Assembly: GCF_900290235.1 (NCBI RefSeq)
Contig: NZ_OLMK01000037.1
Span: 52,208-116,207, forward strand
DNA from: Streptomyces sp. MA5143a
GTDB taxonomy: Bacteria; Actinomycetota; Actinomycetes; Streptomycetales; Streptomycetaceae
Direction: 5' to 3'
DNA length: 64,000 nucleotides
Numbering within the stretch: the stretch's first letter is position 1; each line of letters opens with the position of its first letter. Positions 24,596 through 32,240 of the stretch are shown here, piece by piece. A program made the translations under genes and the position numbers. The notes beneath the pieces are model-generated. The model made no database searches. It had not been told where the DNA came from and worked only from the letters and a program-made list of their open reading frames with translations.

Positions 24596-26431
24596 GTGAA
24601 CGACCGATACGACGCTGGCCACGGGGGCGACCAGCCGTACGAACTCGTCGGCTACGACGAGTTCGGACAGCCGGTGTACCGACAGGCGCCCACCCAGCAG
24701 GTGCCTCAGCAACAGACGTACGACCCCTACGGGCAGCAGCAGGGCTACGGTCAGGGTTACGGCCAGAACCACGGACAAGGTGGTTACGGCCAGGGCTACG
24801 GGTACGACCCGTACGCGACCGGCCAGGTCCAGCAGCAGCCCACCCAGGGCTACGGCACCGCCTACGACACGGGCCAGCAGGCACCGGCACCCGCGTACGA
24901 CCCCTACGACCCGTACGGGCAGACCGCGGTCACCGGCCATCAGGCCCCGGTCGCCGAGCAGACGGCCCTCATCCCGCACCAGACGGGCCCGCAGGAGACC
25001 ACCGAGGACGGCGGTCCCGAGGCCGGCGCGGAGACCGGCGACCCGGAGTACCGCACCGAGCAGTTCGCCTTCGTCGACCAGCCCGACGGCGACTCCGAGG
25101 ACGTCATCGACTGGCTGAACTTCACCGAGAACCGCACCGAGCGCCGTGAGGAGGCCAAGCGGCGCGCCAAGAGCCGCATGATCGCCCTCGTGGTCGTGCT
25201 GGCGCTGGTCGCGGTCGGCGGCGTCGGCTATCTCTGGTTCGCGGGCGTGCTGCCCGGCTCCTCCGCCGACCAGAAGACCGGCACGACCACCGCCGCGGGC
25301 GCCCAGAAGCGCGACGTCATCGCCGTCCACCTGCACGACACCAAGAAGGGCGGCACCTCCACGGCGCTGCTCGTCGACAACACCACCACCAAACGGGGGG
25401 CGACCGTCCTGCTGCCCAACTCCCTCGCCCTGACCGGCGACGACGGCACCACGACCACCCTCGCCAAGTCCGTCGAGGACGACGGCTCCGCCGGCACCCG
25501 CGAGGAACTCGACACCGTCCTCGGCACCGACATCGAGGGCACCTGGCGCCTGGACACCCCCTTCCTGAGCAACCTCGTCGAACTCGTCGGCAACATCGAC
25601 CTCGACACCGACGTCTCGGTACCGGACCCGGAGGCGAAGAAGAAGGGCGAGGCGCCCCTCGTCACCAAGGGCGAGAACCAGACGCTCAGCGGCAAGATGG
25701 CCGTCGCCTACGCCACCTACCGGGCCTCCGGCGAGTCGCAGGACGCCCAGCTGAAGCGGTTCGGGCAGGTCATGCAGGGCGTGCTGCGCAAGCTGTCCTC
25801 CGACGCCCAGGCGGCCACGGTCACCGTGCAGACCCTCGGTCAGATCCTCGACCCCTCGCTCGGCGAGAAGGACCTCGGCGCGTTCCTCGCGGGGCTCGCC
25901 GACCGCGCCAAGGGCGGCGACTACACGTCCGAGCTGCTCCCCGTCCAGCAGGACGGCACCCTCAGCGCCGAGGACTCCGACAGCGTGGTCCGGAACCTGC
26001 TCGGCGGCACCGCCAGGAGCCCCGAGGCCGGGGACACTCTCCGCGTCGGCATCCGCAACGCCACCGGCGACAAGGACGCCACCGAACAGGCCCGTGTGGT
26101 CCTGCTCAACGGCGGCTACACCTTCCTGGACGCCGGCACCGTCGGCACCGCCGAGGCCACCTCCCGGGTGCTCTACTCCGACGCGGCCCGCAAACAGGAC
26201 GCCGTCGAGGTCGCCAAGACCCTCGGCCTTCCCGCGAGCGCCGTGAAGAAGGGCGAGACCACGTCCAACGCCGACGTCACCGTCGTCCTCGGCCGGAACT
26301 ACGAGACGACGGACCCGCCGGGCACGGGCGGCACCACGGGTACGACGGGGACCACGGGCGCGGGTAGCACGGGTACGACCGGCACCACGGGTGCCACGAG
26401 TACGACGGGTACGAGCGGGACCACCGGCTGA
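24596..26431 (+). CDS. LCP-like/LytR_C wall polymer protein, probable PdtA ortholog
   Basis: 611 aa from GTG 24596 (GAGAGGGG 6-13 bases upstream). Residues ~10-130 are a Gln/Gly/Tyr-rich disordered region (repeats of YGQGYGQ and YDPYG). After an acidic stretch comes one membrane helix (MIALVVVLALVAVGGVGYLWF, residues ~195-215). The outer part has a divergent LCP-like domain (HDTKKGGTSTALLVDNTT...; ALTGDDG...) and a LytR C-terminal domain (LRVGIRNATGDKD...). The last 40 residues are a GTT-rich repeat. LCP proteins transfer lipid-linked glycopolymers to peptidoglycan. Position after nadD matches, from memory, S. coelicolor SCO2578 (polydiglycosylphosphate transferase PdtA). Confidence 0.78.
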   Translation: MNDRYDAGHGGDQPYELVGYDEFGQPVYRQAPTQQVPQQQTYDPYGQQQGYGQGYGQNHGQGGYGQGYGYDPYATGQVQQQPTQGYGTAYDTGQQAPAPAYDPYDPYGQTAVTGHQAPVAEQTALIPHQTGPQETTEDGGPEAGAETGDPEYRTEQFAFVDQPDGDSEDVIDWLNFTENRTERREEAKRRAKSRMIALVVVLALVAVGGVGYLWFAGVLPGSSADQKTGTTTAAGAQKRDVIAVHLHDTKKGGTSTALLVDNTTTKRGATVLLPNSLALTGDDGTTTTLAKSVEDDGSAGTREELDTVLGTDIEGTWRLDTPFLSNLVELVGNIDLDTDVSVPDPEAKKKGEAPLVTKGENQTLSGKMAVAYATYRASGESQDAQLKRFGQVMQGVLRKLSSDAQAATVTVQTLGQILDPSLGEKDLGAFLAGLADRAKGGDYTSELLPVQQDGTLSAEDSDSVVRNLLGGTARSPEAGDTLRVGIRNATGDKDATEQARVVLLNGGYTFLDAGTVGTAEATSRVLYSDAARKQDAVEVAKTLGLPASAVKKGETTSNADVTVVLGRNYETTDPPGTGGTTGTTGTTGAGSTGTTGTTGATSTTGTSGTTG

Positions 26432-26460
26432 CCGTCACCCCCTCGGATCGGCAGTGATCG

Positions 26461-26509
26461 CGATCAGGCCCCGGAGCCGCTTCGACGGCGGTGCTCCGGG
26501 GCCTGATCG
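26461..26509 (+). terminator. Terminator between LCP-type gene and rsfS
   Basis: Perfect 17-bp inverted repeat (26461-26477 and 26493-26509, GATCAGGCCCCGGAGC type arms). Confidence 0.85.
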
Positions 26510-26594
26510 CTTAACCCGTGGGGCTGTGTCGGCGGTACATGAGACCCTTGTGGTAGCCCGTGAGGGTTCCTGACCGCCTACGGAAAGCCATGTA

Positions 26595-27041
26595 GTGACC
26601 GCCACCGACCGCTCCATCGAGCTCATCCACACCGCCGCACAGGCGGCCGCCGACAAGCTCGCGCACGACATCATCGCGTACGACGTCAGCGATGTGCTCT
26701 CCATCACGGACGCCTTCCTGCTCGCCTCCGCGCCCAACGACCGCCAGGTCAAGTCGATCGTCGACGAGATCGAGGAGCGGCTGAACAAGGAGCTCGGCGC
26801 CAAGCCGGTCCGCCGTGAGGGGGACCGCGAGGCCCGCTGGGTGCTGCTGGACTACGTCGACATCGTCGTGCACGTCCAGCACAGCGAGGAGCGCGTCTTC
26901 TACGCCCTGGAGCGGCTCTGGAAGGACTGCCCCGAGCTGGACCTGCCCGCCGACGCGCAGGCCACCAAGGGCAAGGCCGCGGAGCACGCGAAGCTGCAGG
27001 CCGCCGAGGAGGCCGCCGAGCTGGGCGGGGAACTGCGATGA
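26595..27041 (+). CDS. rsfS: Ribosome silencing factor
   Basis: 148 aa from GTG 26595, with GGAAAG upstream. RsfS binds L14 on the 50S subunit and blocks subunit joining when nutrients are short. The conserved core is YDVSDVLSITDAFLLASAPNDRQVKSI and REGDREARWVLLDYVDIVVHV; a C-terminal Ala/Glu-rich helical extension follows. Its stop overlaps the start of the next gene (ATGA), implying translational coupling. The nadD-LCP-rsfS-phosphatase order is common in actinobacteria. Confidence 0.96.
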   Translation: MTATDRSIELIHTAAQAAADKLAHDIIAYDVSDVLSITDAFLLASAPNDRQVKSIVDEIEERLNKELGAKPVRREGDREARWVLLDYVDIVVHVQHSEERVFYALERLWKDCPELDLPADAQATKGKAAEHAKLQAAEEAAELGGELR

Positions 27042-27706
27042 CCCCGGGGGCCGACCCGGCCGACCGCAAGGGTCGCGGGCGCCGGATCATCCTGTGGCGG
27101 CACGGCCAGACCTCGTGGAACGTGGAGCGCCGCTTCCAGGGCACCACCGACGTCGAGCTCACCGAGACCGGCCTCGGCCAGGCCCGCCGCGCCGCCCGGC
27201 TGCTCGCCTCCCTCAAACCGGACGCGATCGTCGCCTCCGACCTCCAGCGCGCCGCGCGGACGGCCGCCGAGCTGGCCGCTCTGACCGGCCTGGAGGTCTC
27301 GCACGACGAGGGCCTGCGGGAGACGTACGCGGGTGTCTGGCAGGGCCTCACGCACGACGAGATCATCGCCCGGTACGGCGAGGAGTACGGCGCGTGGAAG
27401 CGCGGCGAGGCGGTCCGTCGCGGCGGCGGTGAACTGGAGACCGAGGTCGCCGACCGTGCCGCCCCCGTGGTGCTCCGGCACGCCGACAAGCTCCCGGAGA
27501 ACGGCACCCTCGTGGTCACCAGCCACGGCGGCACCATCCGCACCACCATCGGCCGCCTGCTCGGCCTGGAGCCGCAGTACTGGGAGAGCCTCGGCGGCCT
27601 CTCCAACTGCTGCTGGTCCGTCCTCGGCGAGGGCGTCCGTGGCTGGCGTCTGCTGGAGCACAACGCCGGCACCCTCCCGGAGCCGGTGCTCGGCGACGAC
27701 GACTGA
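27038..27706 (+). CDS. Histidine phosphatase (phosphoglycerate mutase-like)
   Basis: 222 aa, overlapping rsfS by 4 bases (ATGA). The catalytic motif is LWRHGQTSWN (residues ~16-25) with ETYAGVWQG, and the second His is in VVTSHGGTIRTTIG. These enzymes remove phosphate from small metabolites (sugar, nucleotide or cobalamin intermediates). In related genomes members beside rsfS have been called glucosyl-3-phosphoglycerate phosphatase or CobC-like, but the substrate cannot be read from the sequence. Confidence 0.9.
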   Translation: MTPGADPADRKGRGRRIILWRHGQTSWNVERRFQGTTDVELTETGLGQARRAARLLASLKPDAIVASDLQRAARTAAELAALTGLEVSHDEGLRETYAGVWQGLTHDEIIARYGEEYGAWKRGEAVRRGGGELETEVADRAAPVVLRHADKLPENGTLVVTSHGGTIRTTIGRLLGLEPQYWESLGGLSNCCWSVLGEGVRGWRLLEHNAGTLPEPVLGDDD

Positions 27707-27771
27707 GCGGCCGCGCGGGGCCCCGGCGGCGGGGCCGCGGCCCGGATTTCACTTTCCGGCAGGTCGCAGGC

Positions 27772-27777
27772 TAAAGT
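27772..27777 (+). promoter_or_regulatory. -10 box of tRNA-Ala copy 1
   Basis: TAAAGT 61 bases before the tRNA; the same hexamer precedes copy 2. The -35 is weak. Confidence 0.45.
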
Positions 27778-27838
27778 TCTTCTTGTTCGCCCCGCCGAGC
27801 GGGGCGAAACACCATACGGCTTCGGCCGCATGGGGCAA

Positions 27839-27911
27839 GGGGCTATAGCTCAGTTGGTAGAGCGCCTGCATGGCATGCAGGAGGTCAGGAGTTCAATTCT
27901 CCTTAGCTCCA
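27839..27911 (+). tRNA. tRNA-Ala(GGC), copy 1
   Basis: 73 bases. Acceptor GGGGCTA pairs with TAGCTCC (one G-U), the discriminator is A, the D-arm is GCTCAGTTGGTAGAGC, the anticodon stem is CCTGC/GCAGG with loop ATGGCAT (anticodon GGC), and the T-arm contains GTTCAATTC. CCA is not encoded. Identical to the copy at 28690. Confidence 0.98.
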
Positions 27912-27926
27912 CACATCGGACAGAAG

Positions 27927-27956
27927 ATCCCGTTCCCGGCAGGGGACGGGATTTTT
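27927..27956 (+). terminator. Intrinsic terminator after tRNA-Ala copy 1
   Basis: ATCCCGTTCCC/GGGGACGGGAT hairpin followed by TTTTT. Confidence 0.88.
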
Positions 27957-28061
27957 CGTGTGAGATCCGTGACCTCCTTGAGCGCGGGGCGCCCCACGGG
28001 CGTATACCTCTGCGGACGACCTTCTTTCCTGTCGCGTGTCCGGACTGGTACGAAGGCGTCG

Positions 28062-28091
28062 CTGACCGTATTGGTCCGGCCGTGGCAGAAT
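28062..28091 (+). promoter_or_regulatory. Putative promoter of the two small Cys-rich genes
   Basis: CTGACC (28062-28067), 18-base spacer, CAGAAT (28086-28091), 43 bases before ATG 28135. Confidence 0.45.
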
Positions 28092-28134
28092 CAAACGGCC
28101 GGAAGGGGGCGCGGCCCGACGGGAGGGAGAAGCG

Positions 28135-28305
28135 ATGCCTGCGAGCATCCGCGGGAAGGTCCACGACCTTCCCGCCGCTGTGATGATGCGGAGCAAGACC
28201 ACCCTCCTGTGCCCTTCCTGCGGCTCGCTCCACGTTGCCCAAGTACTCGGTGACAACGGAGGTATTTCCTACGTGTGCACGGCCTGCGGCCACAGCTGGA
28301 GCTGA
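28135..28305 (+). CDS. Small zinc-ribbon protein (56 aa)
   Basis: ATG 28135 follows an excellent GGGAGGGAGA site. The product (MPASIRGKVHDLPAAVMMRS...) has two Cys pairs: CPSC near residue 26 and CTAC near residue 48, forming a C-x2-C...C-x2-C zinc ribbon with a C-terminal GHSWS. Such ribbons bind nucleic acid or protein partners. The next gene begins 3 bases after the stop, so the two are translationally coupled. Both lie between two identical tRNA-Ala genes. Confidence 0.8.
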   Translation: MPASIRGKVHDLPAAVMMRSKTTLLCPSCGSLHVAQVLGDNGGISYVCTACGHSWS

Positions 28306-28308
28306 TCG

Positions 28309-28542
28309 ATGGGCGCACACAGGAGGAAATGCGACTGGTGCGGCAGCGGCACCCCGATCGTCCGCGACATGGAACCCGTCAACGCCGACTACCAGTACTG
28401 GTGCGAGGAATGCGCACGGGCGCTGATCATAAAAGGCGACCCCATCGAGACGTACCGCGAGCTCGAGGGCGAGCCGATCTACGGCCGGCTCCTCGAGGAG
28501 CACTGCACGCTCAAGCGTTTCTACTCGTTCGTGACCGCCTGA
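28309..28542 (+). CDS. Small Cys-rich protein (77 aa)
   Basis: ATG 28309, 3 bases after the preceding stop. It contains RKCDWCGSGTP and YWCEECARAL, two C-x2-C pairs 22 residues apart (zinc finger-like), then an acidic helical part and HCTLKRFYSF. It includes the rare Ile codon ATA. I recognise no family. Pairing with a zinc-ribbon gene suggests a two-protein metal-binding or RNA-binding module. Confidence 0.78.
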   Translation: MGAHRRKCDWCGSGTPIVRDMEPVNADYQYWCEECARALIIKGDPIETYRELEGEPIYGRLLEEHCTLKRFYSFVTA

Positions 28543-28622
28543 GCGGCCAGGTGTCAACGCGACGCCCCAACAACGGGCGTAATGCGCTGAAATCGCCCAT
28601 AAGGTGCGCCGCTCGGAAAGGA

Positions 28623-28652
28623 TTTGGTGGTCGGCGCGGGGACCGGTAAAGT
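28623..28652 (+). promoter_or_regulatory. Promoter of tRNA-Ala copy 2
   Basis: TTTGGT, 18-base spacer, TAAAGT (28647-28652), 37 bases before the tRNA. Confidence 0.55.
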
Positions 28653-28689
28653 TGGCGATGTCGCCGGGGGAACCCGGCGGAAACAGCAA

Positions 28690-28762
28690 GGGGCTATAGC
28701 TCAGTTGGTAGAGCGCCTGCATGGCATGCAGGAGGTCAGGAGTTCAATTCTCCTTAGCTCCA
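28690..28762 (+). tRNA. tRNA-Ala(GGC), copy 2
   Basis: Identical over all 73 bases to copy 1 (27839-27911); five upstream bases (GCAAG) and the first bases downstream are also shared. Confidence 0.98.
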
Positions 28763-28767
28763 CAGAA

Positions 28768-28795
28768 AAGACCCCGTCCAAGTGGACGGGGTCTT
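28768..28795. terminator. Bidirectional terminator
   Basis: AAGACCCCGTCC/GGACGGGGTCTT perfect hairpin after tRNA-Ala copy 2, facing the convergent NuoF-like gene. Confidence 0.88.
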
Positions 28796-28936
28796 CGCGT
28801 TGTTGACGGTGTTTCGGGGGCCGGCCGCCGACCGTGCGACAGGGCCTGAGAGCGCCTGTGACGGCGGCCAGGGGGACGGAAAAGGGCGGGCCGCCCCGTA
28901 ACGGGTGGCCCGCCCTCGCGTCGCTTCAGCGGGGTC

Positions 28937-30553
28937 TCAGCGGCCGCTGCCCAGAGCCCGGCGGCCACGGCCCTGGGAGAGGACCGGGAGGTTGCGGGAC
29001 GGGGCGTTGCCCCGGGTGTCCTCCTCGATGCGCAGGGCCAGCGCCGGGCAGCGCCGCACCGCACGCAGTGCCTTCGCCTCGGCGTACTGCGGGACCTTCG
29101 CCTGGGCGACTGTGGGGAAGCCGTCGGCGCCCAGCTGGAAGACCTCCGGGAGGATGTCGGCGCACAGGCCGTGCCCCCGGCACAGCGTCCAGTCGACGAA
29201 GATCTTCTGGCGGCTCGCGCCGGACTCCTCCTGAGCCGCGCCGCCCGGGAGGCCCGTGGGCCCCCTGCCGCCCTCGAACAGCGGCAGGACACCTTCCACG
29301 GGCCGCCCGCAGCCGTTGCCGAGGACATGCGCGGCGAGGTCGTCGGTGAAGGCCTTGATGGTCGACTCCAGGAACATCGCGGAGCCGTCGGGGTGCGAGC
29401 ACGCTCCGCGCCGCTTGACGTTCTTGGCGACCTGCTTGAGTGCCTCCAGGGCGGCCGGTCCGCCGCCGTTGAGGATGTCCTCCATGCCGCGCGCGGCGGC
29501 CGGCAGACCGAGGTAGCAGGGACCGCACTGTCCCGCGCTCTCCTCGGCGAGCCACTTGGCGACCTGGAGCGACTCGCCGAGCGGGCAGGTGTCCTGGCTG
29601 ATCGGCAGGATCGCGCCCGCGCCGAGCGCACCGCCCACCGCGTCCAGGGAGTTGCGGGAGACGACCGCCTCGTTGACCGTCGCCGCGTCGATCCACTTGC
29701 CGTGGTAGCCGCCCGTCAGCACACCCTGCGGGACCGGCGGCGCGCCGGCGAGCTGCAGGATGTAGCGCAGCGGCACGCCGGTCGGTGCCTCGATCACCAT
29801 GGGCCGGGCGACCGCGCCGGAGACGGTGAGCATGACGGTGCCCGGCTCGTCGTACAGGCCGGTGTTGGCGTACCGCTCGGCGCCGATGCGGGCGCCGATG
29901 GCGAGCTGGGCGAAGGTCTCCGCGTTCGAGAGCAGCGTCGGCGCGCCTCCGACACCGCTCTTGGACGCGCTGGTCTTACGGCCGGGCGGGATCGCCGGGC
30001 CCCCGTCGATGGAACGGATCAGCGAGGCGGCCGCGCCCGTGACCATGCGGACCGGATTGCGCTGCACGCTCGCGCGGATGGCCGCGCCGCGCCGGTTGCC
30101 GAGGCCGCGCTCGGCGAGGGCGGCCTCCATGGACCGCTGGGTGGATTCACGTGTCACCCCGATGACCAGCTGACGGGCGCCGAGGGCCTCCGCGACCAGC
30201 AGGGCGCCGTCCAGGATGAGGTGCGGGGCACGGTTGATCAGCACCGTGTCCTTGCGGCAGGCGGGTTCGTCCTCACTGCCGTTGACGACCACGACCGGCC
30301 GGATGCCGCGCTTGATCGCCGACTCGGCGACCGAGCGCAGCTTCTTGTGGAACGGGAAGCCCGCGCCGCCCCTGCCCTTCAGATTGATCCGCTCGGAGAG
30401 CTGGGCCAACTGCTCCCCGCCCATGGGTTCGAGCGGACCGTGCACCTTCAGGTGCATGGGGAGATCGAGTCTCTCGACGAGGTCGAAGCCCGAGGTGAGC
30501 TGGGGGAGCCCCACCACACGGACTTCGGGGACGTCGGGAAGGGCCTCGTTCAC
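28937..30553 (-). CDS. NuoF-like flavo-iron-sulfur protein with C-terminal ferredoxin domain
   Basis: 538 aa from GTG 30553 (GGAGG 7 bases upstream). Residues ~50-400 follow NuoF/HoxF: an FMN/NADH-binding region (KGRGGAGFPFHKKLR), an SLBB-like part, and an Fe-S region. The usual ExCGxCxPC is ESAGQCGPC here: the first Cys is Ala340, while Cys343, Cys346 and a distal Cys385 remain. Residues ~450-510 form a ferredoxin domain with C-R-G-H-G-L-C (Cys458, Cys464) and RRCP (Cys502). It is coupled by a 4-base GTGA overlap to an upstream membrane haem-b protein. The likely role is to pass electrons from NAD(P)H towards that membrane partner; it is not part of a nuo operon. Confidence 0.85.
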   Translation of the reverse strand: MNEALPDVPEVRVVGLPQLTSGFDLVERLDLPMHLKVHGPLEPMGGEQLAQLSERINLKGRGGAGFPFHKKLRSVAESAIKRGIRPVVVVNGSEDEPACRKDTVLINRAPHLILDGALLVAEALGARQLVIGVTRESTQRSMEAALAERGLGNRRGAAIRASVQRNPVRMVTGAAASLIRSIDGGPAIPPGRKTSASKSGVGGAPTLLSNAETFAQLAIGARIGAERYANTGLYDEPGTVMLTVSGAVARPMVIEAPTGVPLRYILQLAGAPPVPQGVLTGGYHGKWIDAATVNEAVVSRNSLDAVGGALGAGAILPISQDTCPLGESLQVAKWLAEESAGQCGPCYLGLPAAARGMEDILNGGGPAALEALKQVAKNVKRRGACSHPDGSAMFLESTIKAFTDDLAAHVLGNGCGRPVEGVLPLFEGGRGPTGLPGGAAQEESGASRQKIFVDWTLCRGHGLCADILPEVFQLGADGFPTVAQAKVPQYAEAKALRAVRRCPALALRIEEDTRGNAPSRNLPVLSQGRGRRALGSGR

Positions 30554-31932
30554 TTAAAGCCTCCGGAAGGCGCGTTCCAGGGTTCGCCTGAGCCCGGCTG
30601 GTCGTACCCGGGCAGCGTTTCAGTGGCGGGACCGCTGTTGTACGTGTCGTTCGGGTTGTACGTGCCGTAGGGGGCGTTCGTCTCAGCGGTTCCGTAGGAA
30701 CTTTCCGGAACCCCCGTGGGGTACGCCTCACCCTGGTACGTCTGGCCCGGGTATGCCTGGCCGCCGAGGGTCTGGCCGCCCAGGGGCTGCCCGGCGAAGG
30801 TGTCCTGCATGGGGTCGTACGACGACGGGGGCGCCTCGCCGACCGGCGGCGGGGACGGGGACGGCCAGCGCGTGCCCGTGGCCGGACCGTCGTCCAGACG
30901 GGGCATGGCCTGCGTGGGCTGCATGTCCAGCGGGGGCTGCTGCTGGGTCAGGTAGGGCGCGGTCGGCTCCGGGGAGCGCGGTGTCATCGACACGGCGCGG
31001 TAGGCCGCCGCGAAACCGGGGCCGTCGGCCGACGCGCCCGTGCGGGGCGGGGGCACGAGGCTGTCGCCCAGCGCGGGGCCCGGGGCCTGGCCGCCGAAGC
31101 CCGGCAGGGGGAACTGCCCGGTGTCCCGCTGCCGGGAGTCGCGCGGTCCGTCCTCACGGCGCCCGCCCGGCTCCTCACGGCGCCCGCCCGGGTCCTGGCG
31201 GGCGGCCCGGGACTTGACGAGCTCGTCGACCTCGGGGGGACGCTGGCCGTCGGTGCCCAGGACGGCCGTGATGCGCTCCACGAACTGCCGCTTGACCGAA
31301 CGGGGGGCCGCCCGCAGCAGCAGCGCCGCGGCCACTGCGGCCAGGCCCAGCGAGTAGAGCGTGATGAAGATCGGCTTGGCTTCGCGACCCGCGTAGAGTC
31401 CGTGCACGAGAGCGAAACACCAGGCCGCGTAGGCCAGCATGTGCATCGCCCGCCAGCGCGCCGCGGTCTCCGCCGGGGAGGCGAAGTTGCTGCGCAGTGC
31501 GCCGGTGACGGCGACGAAGATCATCAGGGATGCGGCGGTCGCACCGAAGCCGATGAGCGCGCCCGTACCCGTCACGCCGAGCGCGAAGGGGAACAGGGCG
31601 ATCGCGGAGACGTGGTCCAGCGCCAGCTTGACGGTGACGTGGAGGACGAGGAACGCGACCGACGCGATGGCGGTCGTCCGGTGGACGGCCTGGCCGATGA
31701 TCCGCTGGCGCACGCTGAGCAGGGTGCGGTCCTGGGCGACGAGTCCCCAGAGCACCGACAGGGTCAGCGACACCAGCGAGAGGACGCCGGCGCCGAAGTC
31801 GAGGAACTCACGGTAGGCGTCACCTCCGACCAGCACACTTACGGGTATCAGCAGCAGAGCGGCAGCGGTCGCGATCCCGTAGGCCGAACGGCCGGTCTGG
31901 GGCAGCGTGCTGTTACTGCGACGAGGGTTCAT
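30550..31932 (-). CDS. Transmembrane cytochrome b / ferric-reductase-like protein
   Basis: 460 aa from ATG 31932 (GGAG 9 bases upstream). Residues ~15-230 contain about six membrane helices with paired histidines (AVHRTTAIASVAFLVLHV, RAMHMLAYAAWCFALVHGL), matching bis-haem ferric-reductase/cytochrome-b-like proteins. Residues 230-460 are a disordered Pro/Gly/Gln/Tyr-rich tail (repeats such as GGQTLGGQAYPGQTY), probably cytoplasmic. The stop overlaps the NuoF-like start, so both are made together. It could pass electrons from the flavoprotein across the membrane to an outside acceptor or to quinone. The promoter lies upstream of 31992. Confidence 0.83.
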   Translation of the reverse strand: MNPRRSNSTLPQTGRSAYGIATAAALLLIPVSVLVGGDAYREFLDFGAGVLSLVSLTLSVLWGLVAQDRTLLSVRQRIIGQAVHRTTAIASVAFLVLHVTVKLALDHVSAIALFPFALGVTGTGALIGFGATAASLMIFVAVTGALRSNFASPAETAARWRAMHMLAYAAWCFALVHGLYAGREAKPIFITLYSLGLAAVAAALLLRAAPRSVKRQFVERITAVLGTDGQRPPEVDELVKSRAARQDPGGRREEPGGRREDGPRDSRQRDTGQFPLPGFGGQAPGPALGDSLVPPPRTGASADGPGFAAAYRAVSMTPRSPEPTAPYLTQQQPPLDMQPTQAMPRLDDGPATGTRWPSPSPPPVGEAPPSSYDPMQDTFAGQPLGGQTLGGQAYPGQTYQGEAYPTGVPESSYGTAETNAPYGTYNPNDTYNSGPATETLPGYDQPGSGEPWNAPSGGFK

Positions 31933-32189
31933 GGGGGCAACTCCGAACAGTTCGGGAAAGCGGTCCCGTCGTCGAACTGTAAGTGGTGCCAAACCGAGCA
32001 GTAGGTGGTTTGAGTTATTGCGCTGTTATCAAGGGCCAATCTCACATCGGTGATGTCCCTTAGTGGTTGTTACGCGAAGTAAGATTTGAACTTTGTTCAA
32101 CTTTTTTGGCCGGATCCTGTGGCTGACACACCGCTGGTCCTGTCCTGTGACGGCCCGGAACCTCGTCGCGACGGCTGGGGACCCTGGGG

Positions 32190-32195
32190 TACCCT
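32190..32195 (+). promoter_or_regulatory. -10 box of the leuS leader
   Basis: TACCCT, followed after six bases by the ATG of a Leu-rich leader peptide; the leader mRNA therefore looks leaderless. The stretch 31933-32189 otherwise holds only the two divergent promoter regions. Confidence 0.55.
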
Positions 32196-32201
32196 GAGCC
32201 C

Positions 32202-32240
32202 ATGCGTGCCGTACGCCTTCTGCTTAGCGAGCCGCGCTGA
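32202..32240 (+). CDS. leuS leader peptide (12 aa)
   Basis: Reads MRAVRLLLSEPR then TGA, with three consecutive Leu codons (CTT CTG CTT, 32217-32225). The stop codon lies inside the 5' arm of an extended hairpin that precedes a terminator. This is the classical layout of ribosome-stalling attenuation: when charged tRNA-Leu is scarce the ribosome stalls at the Leu codons and alters folding downstream. Comparative work that I recall predicted such attenuators upstream of leuS in some Streptomyces. Confidence 0.75.
   Translation: MRAVRLLLSEPR

Noticed and set aside
27839..28762. Integrative element between the two tRNA-Ala genes
   Set aside because: No integrase or excisionase is present and both tRNA copies are whole genes with their own promoters; tandem duplication is simpler.
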